NCBI GenBank assembly: GCA_018335925.1
Contig: JAGXRF010000097.1
Span: 62,001 to 126,000 of the forward strand
Source: Flavobacteriales bacterium
GTDB taxonomy: Bacteria > Bacteroidota > Bacteroidia > Flavobacteriales > Flavobacteriaceae
DNA length: 64,000 bases
Direction of reading: 5' to 3'
Shown: in pieces, positions 62,883-64,000 of the stretch
Layout: the number at the start of each line of letters is the position of its first letter
Position numbering within the stretch: the first letter of the stretch is position 1
Program-made: the position numbers and the translations under genes
The notes under the pieces: generated by a model
Databases searched by the model: none
The model's input: the letters and a program-made list of their open reading frames with translations, nothing else
What the model was told of the DNA's origin: nothing

Positions 62883-62914
62883 AAAAATCCAATCAAACAA
62901 ATGATTGGATTTTT
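62883..62914 (-). terminator. Terminator of hppD
   Basis: AAAAATCCAATC/GATTGGATTTTT, perfect 12-bp stem with an 8-nt loop, T-run on both sides. It is 180 bp downstream of the hppD stop and before the DUF3108 gene, so it separates the units. The stretch 62915-63094 has no convincing gene. Confidence 0.8.
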
Positions 62915-63094
62915 ACGTTTTAACTAACCAAAAAACTTTAAATTATGAAAAAATTACATTACAACACTACTGCTGAAACGCTCTGCAAAGATATGTCGAG
63001 ATTTTGAAAAAAATTCAACACAAAGTCACTTTTAACTATAATTTATTGATTTGGTTGGTATTTTTTAACAGTCTATTGAAAATATGTTAAAAGA

Positions 63095-64000
63095 TTACAA
63101 AGTTCCTCGTAAAGCTTGTTCTCTTTCGATACTTTCGAATAAGGCTTTAAAGTTTCCTGCACCAAAACCTCTGGCTCCCATTCGTTGAATGATTTCAAAA
63201 AACAAAGTCGGACGATCTTCTACTGGTTTGGTAAAAATTTGCAGTAAATATCCTTCTTCATCAGCATCAATCATAATACCTAATTTTTGCAATTCGTTGA
63301 TGTCTTCTTTAAATTTACTCATGTGGTCTTTTAATCGCTCTGGAATGGCATCGTAGTATGCTTGTGGGGGAGTGGTTAAAAACTCTATTCCTCTGGCACG
63401 CATTTCTGCTACGGTAGCAATGATATCGTCTGTTGCTACTGCAATGTGTTGTACACCCGGGCCTTCATAAAAATCTAAATATTCTTCAATTTGCGATTTT
63501 TTCTTTCCTTCTGCCGGTTCGTTAATTGGGAACTTGATTCTTCCATTCCCGTTACTCATTACCTTACTCATTAAGGCAGAGTACTCTGTGGTAATTTGTT
63601 TGTCGTCAAACGATAAGAAGTTGACAAATCCCATTACATCTTCATACCATTTTACCCAAATATTCATTTCATTCCATCCTACATTACCAACCATGTGGTC
63701 TACATATTTCAATCCAACCGGAGTTGGATTATAATCCGATTTCCACTCTTTGTACCCTGGCAAAAAAGTGCCTTTGTAGTTTTTACGTTCTACAAACATG
63801 TGAACGGTTTCTCCGTAGGTATAAATCCCTGCTCTAACTACCTCACCAAATTCATCGGTTTCCACTGTAGGCTCCATGTATACTTTTGCACCACGCTTGG
63901 TAGTTTCTTCAAAAGACTTTCGGGCATCATCCACCCAAAGTGCAATGATTTTTACCCCATCACCATGCTTTTTCACATGCTCTCCAATGGGAGAATCGCT
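63095..64000 (-). CDS. hppD: 4-hydroxyphenylpyruvate dioxygenase (partial, cut by the window)
   Basis: 302 residues seen; the frame is open to the window edge (SPIGEHV at the start), so about 80 N-terminal residues are missing. It converts 4-hydroxyphenylpyruvate to homogentisate in tyrosine breakdown. Fe(II) ligands are visible: His in YVDHMVGNV, His in GVQHIAVATDD and Glu in LFFEIIQRMGARGFGAGNFKALFESIE. The GARGFG/NFKALFESIE C-terminus is complete. No homogentisate dioxygenase is in the window. The gene has its own terminator. Confidence 0.95.
   Translation of the reverse strand, partial: SDSPIGEHVKKHGDGVKIIALWVDDARKSFEETTKRGAKVYMEPTVETDEFGEVVRAGIYTYGETVHMFVERKNYKGTFLPGYKEWKSDYNPTPVGLKYVDHMVGNVGWNEMNIWVKWYEDVMGFVNFLSFDDKQITTEYSALMSKVMSNGNGRIKFPINEPAEGKKKSQIEEYLDFYEGPGVQHIAVATDDIIATVAEMRARGIEFLTTPPQAYYDAIPERLKDHMSKFKEDINELQKLGIMIDADEEGYLLQIFTKPVEDRPTLFFEIIQRMGARGFGAGNFKALFESIEREQALRGTL

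Noticed and set aside
62945..63007. 20-codon frame MKKLHYNTTAETLCKDMSRF
   Set aside because: Begins like a small protein and has A/T-rich DNA before it, but is very short, lacks a signal and has no support; could be a relic.
1..64000. CRISPR array, rRNA operon, insertion sequence or prophage
   Set aside because: No regular spaced repeats, rRNA core sequences, transposase, integrase or phage structural genes were found in the window.

Overview
The window comes from the chromosome of a member of the Bacteroidota, almost certainly a Flavobacteriaceae. DNA is AT-rich and promoters fit the Bacteroidota pattern TTG-N19..23-TAnnTTTG (clear before tRNA-Asn, tRNA-Asp, rpsP and the 13.4 kb TonB receptor). 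The gene set is typical of the family: DnaE with a fused N-terminal exonuclease, RpsP with an acidic Ala/Glu tail, eukaryote-type glycyl-tRNA synthetase, GLPGLI proteins, DUF3127, DUF3078, many lipoproteins and no Shine-Dalgarno dependence. No rRNA operon, CRISPR array, insertion sequence or phage was found.

Layout. 0-6 kb: tail protease, a TPR sensor kinase/response regulator pair, a LytTR regulator with a dead receiver, and a 47-residue secreted peptide. 6-11.4 kb: glyS, rseP, a DUF58 protein and two tRNA genes (Asn, Asp). Each tRNA is followed by a GIY-YIG nuclease gene (one intact, one decayed) and then a broken copy of the same tRNA's 3' part carrying a small palindrome. 11.4-15.7 kb: two paralogous lipoproteins divergent from a FecA-like TonB receptor with two inverted repeats in its promoter. 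15.7-25.6 kb: housekeeping (aat, DUF3127, flavin reductase, histidine kinase, rluB, pheS, yraN, LD-carboxypeptidase, metG), a possible structured RNA, and a PIN gene with a small partner. 25.6-33.6 kb: mfd, tadA, dxs and a DUF3078 protein. 33.5-41.6 kb: bioF-bioD-bioA, bacilliredoxin, a Rieske-like lipoprotein without His ligands, greA, a HIT protein, a MazF-type toxin-antitoxin pair, a ketosynthase and dinB. 41.6-44.1 kb: a CYTH gene whose last 65 bp recur 2 kb downstream, bracketing a two-gene glycosyltransferase insert. 44.1-51.7 kb: rimM-rpsP with a twin-hairpin leader, a lipoprotein, dnaE and gpsA. 58.2-64 kb: pgi, an M23 peptidase, tryptophan 2,3-dioxygenase, a DUF3108 protein and a partial 4-hydroxyphenylpyruvate dioxygenase.

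The most unusual locus is 51.7-58.2 kb. Three small secreted proteins share a near-identical N-terminus but have divergent cysteine-bearing mature parts. Each is followed by a GLPGLI-family protein, and the array ends in one intact TonB-receptor-like outer-membrane protein. Truncated starts of the same receptor lie before the first and second small-protein genes, so the array looks like repeated duplication and decay of a small protein/GLPGLI/receptor module. I do not know its function.

The second strong candidate is the tRNA/GIY-YIG arrangement, which occurs twice within 3.5 kb and looks like a minimal mobile cassette that uses tRNA 3' ends. All functions are read from sequence motifs; no database search was possible.
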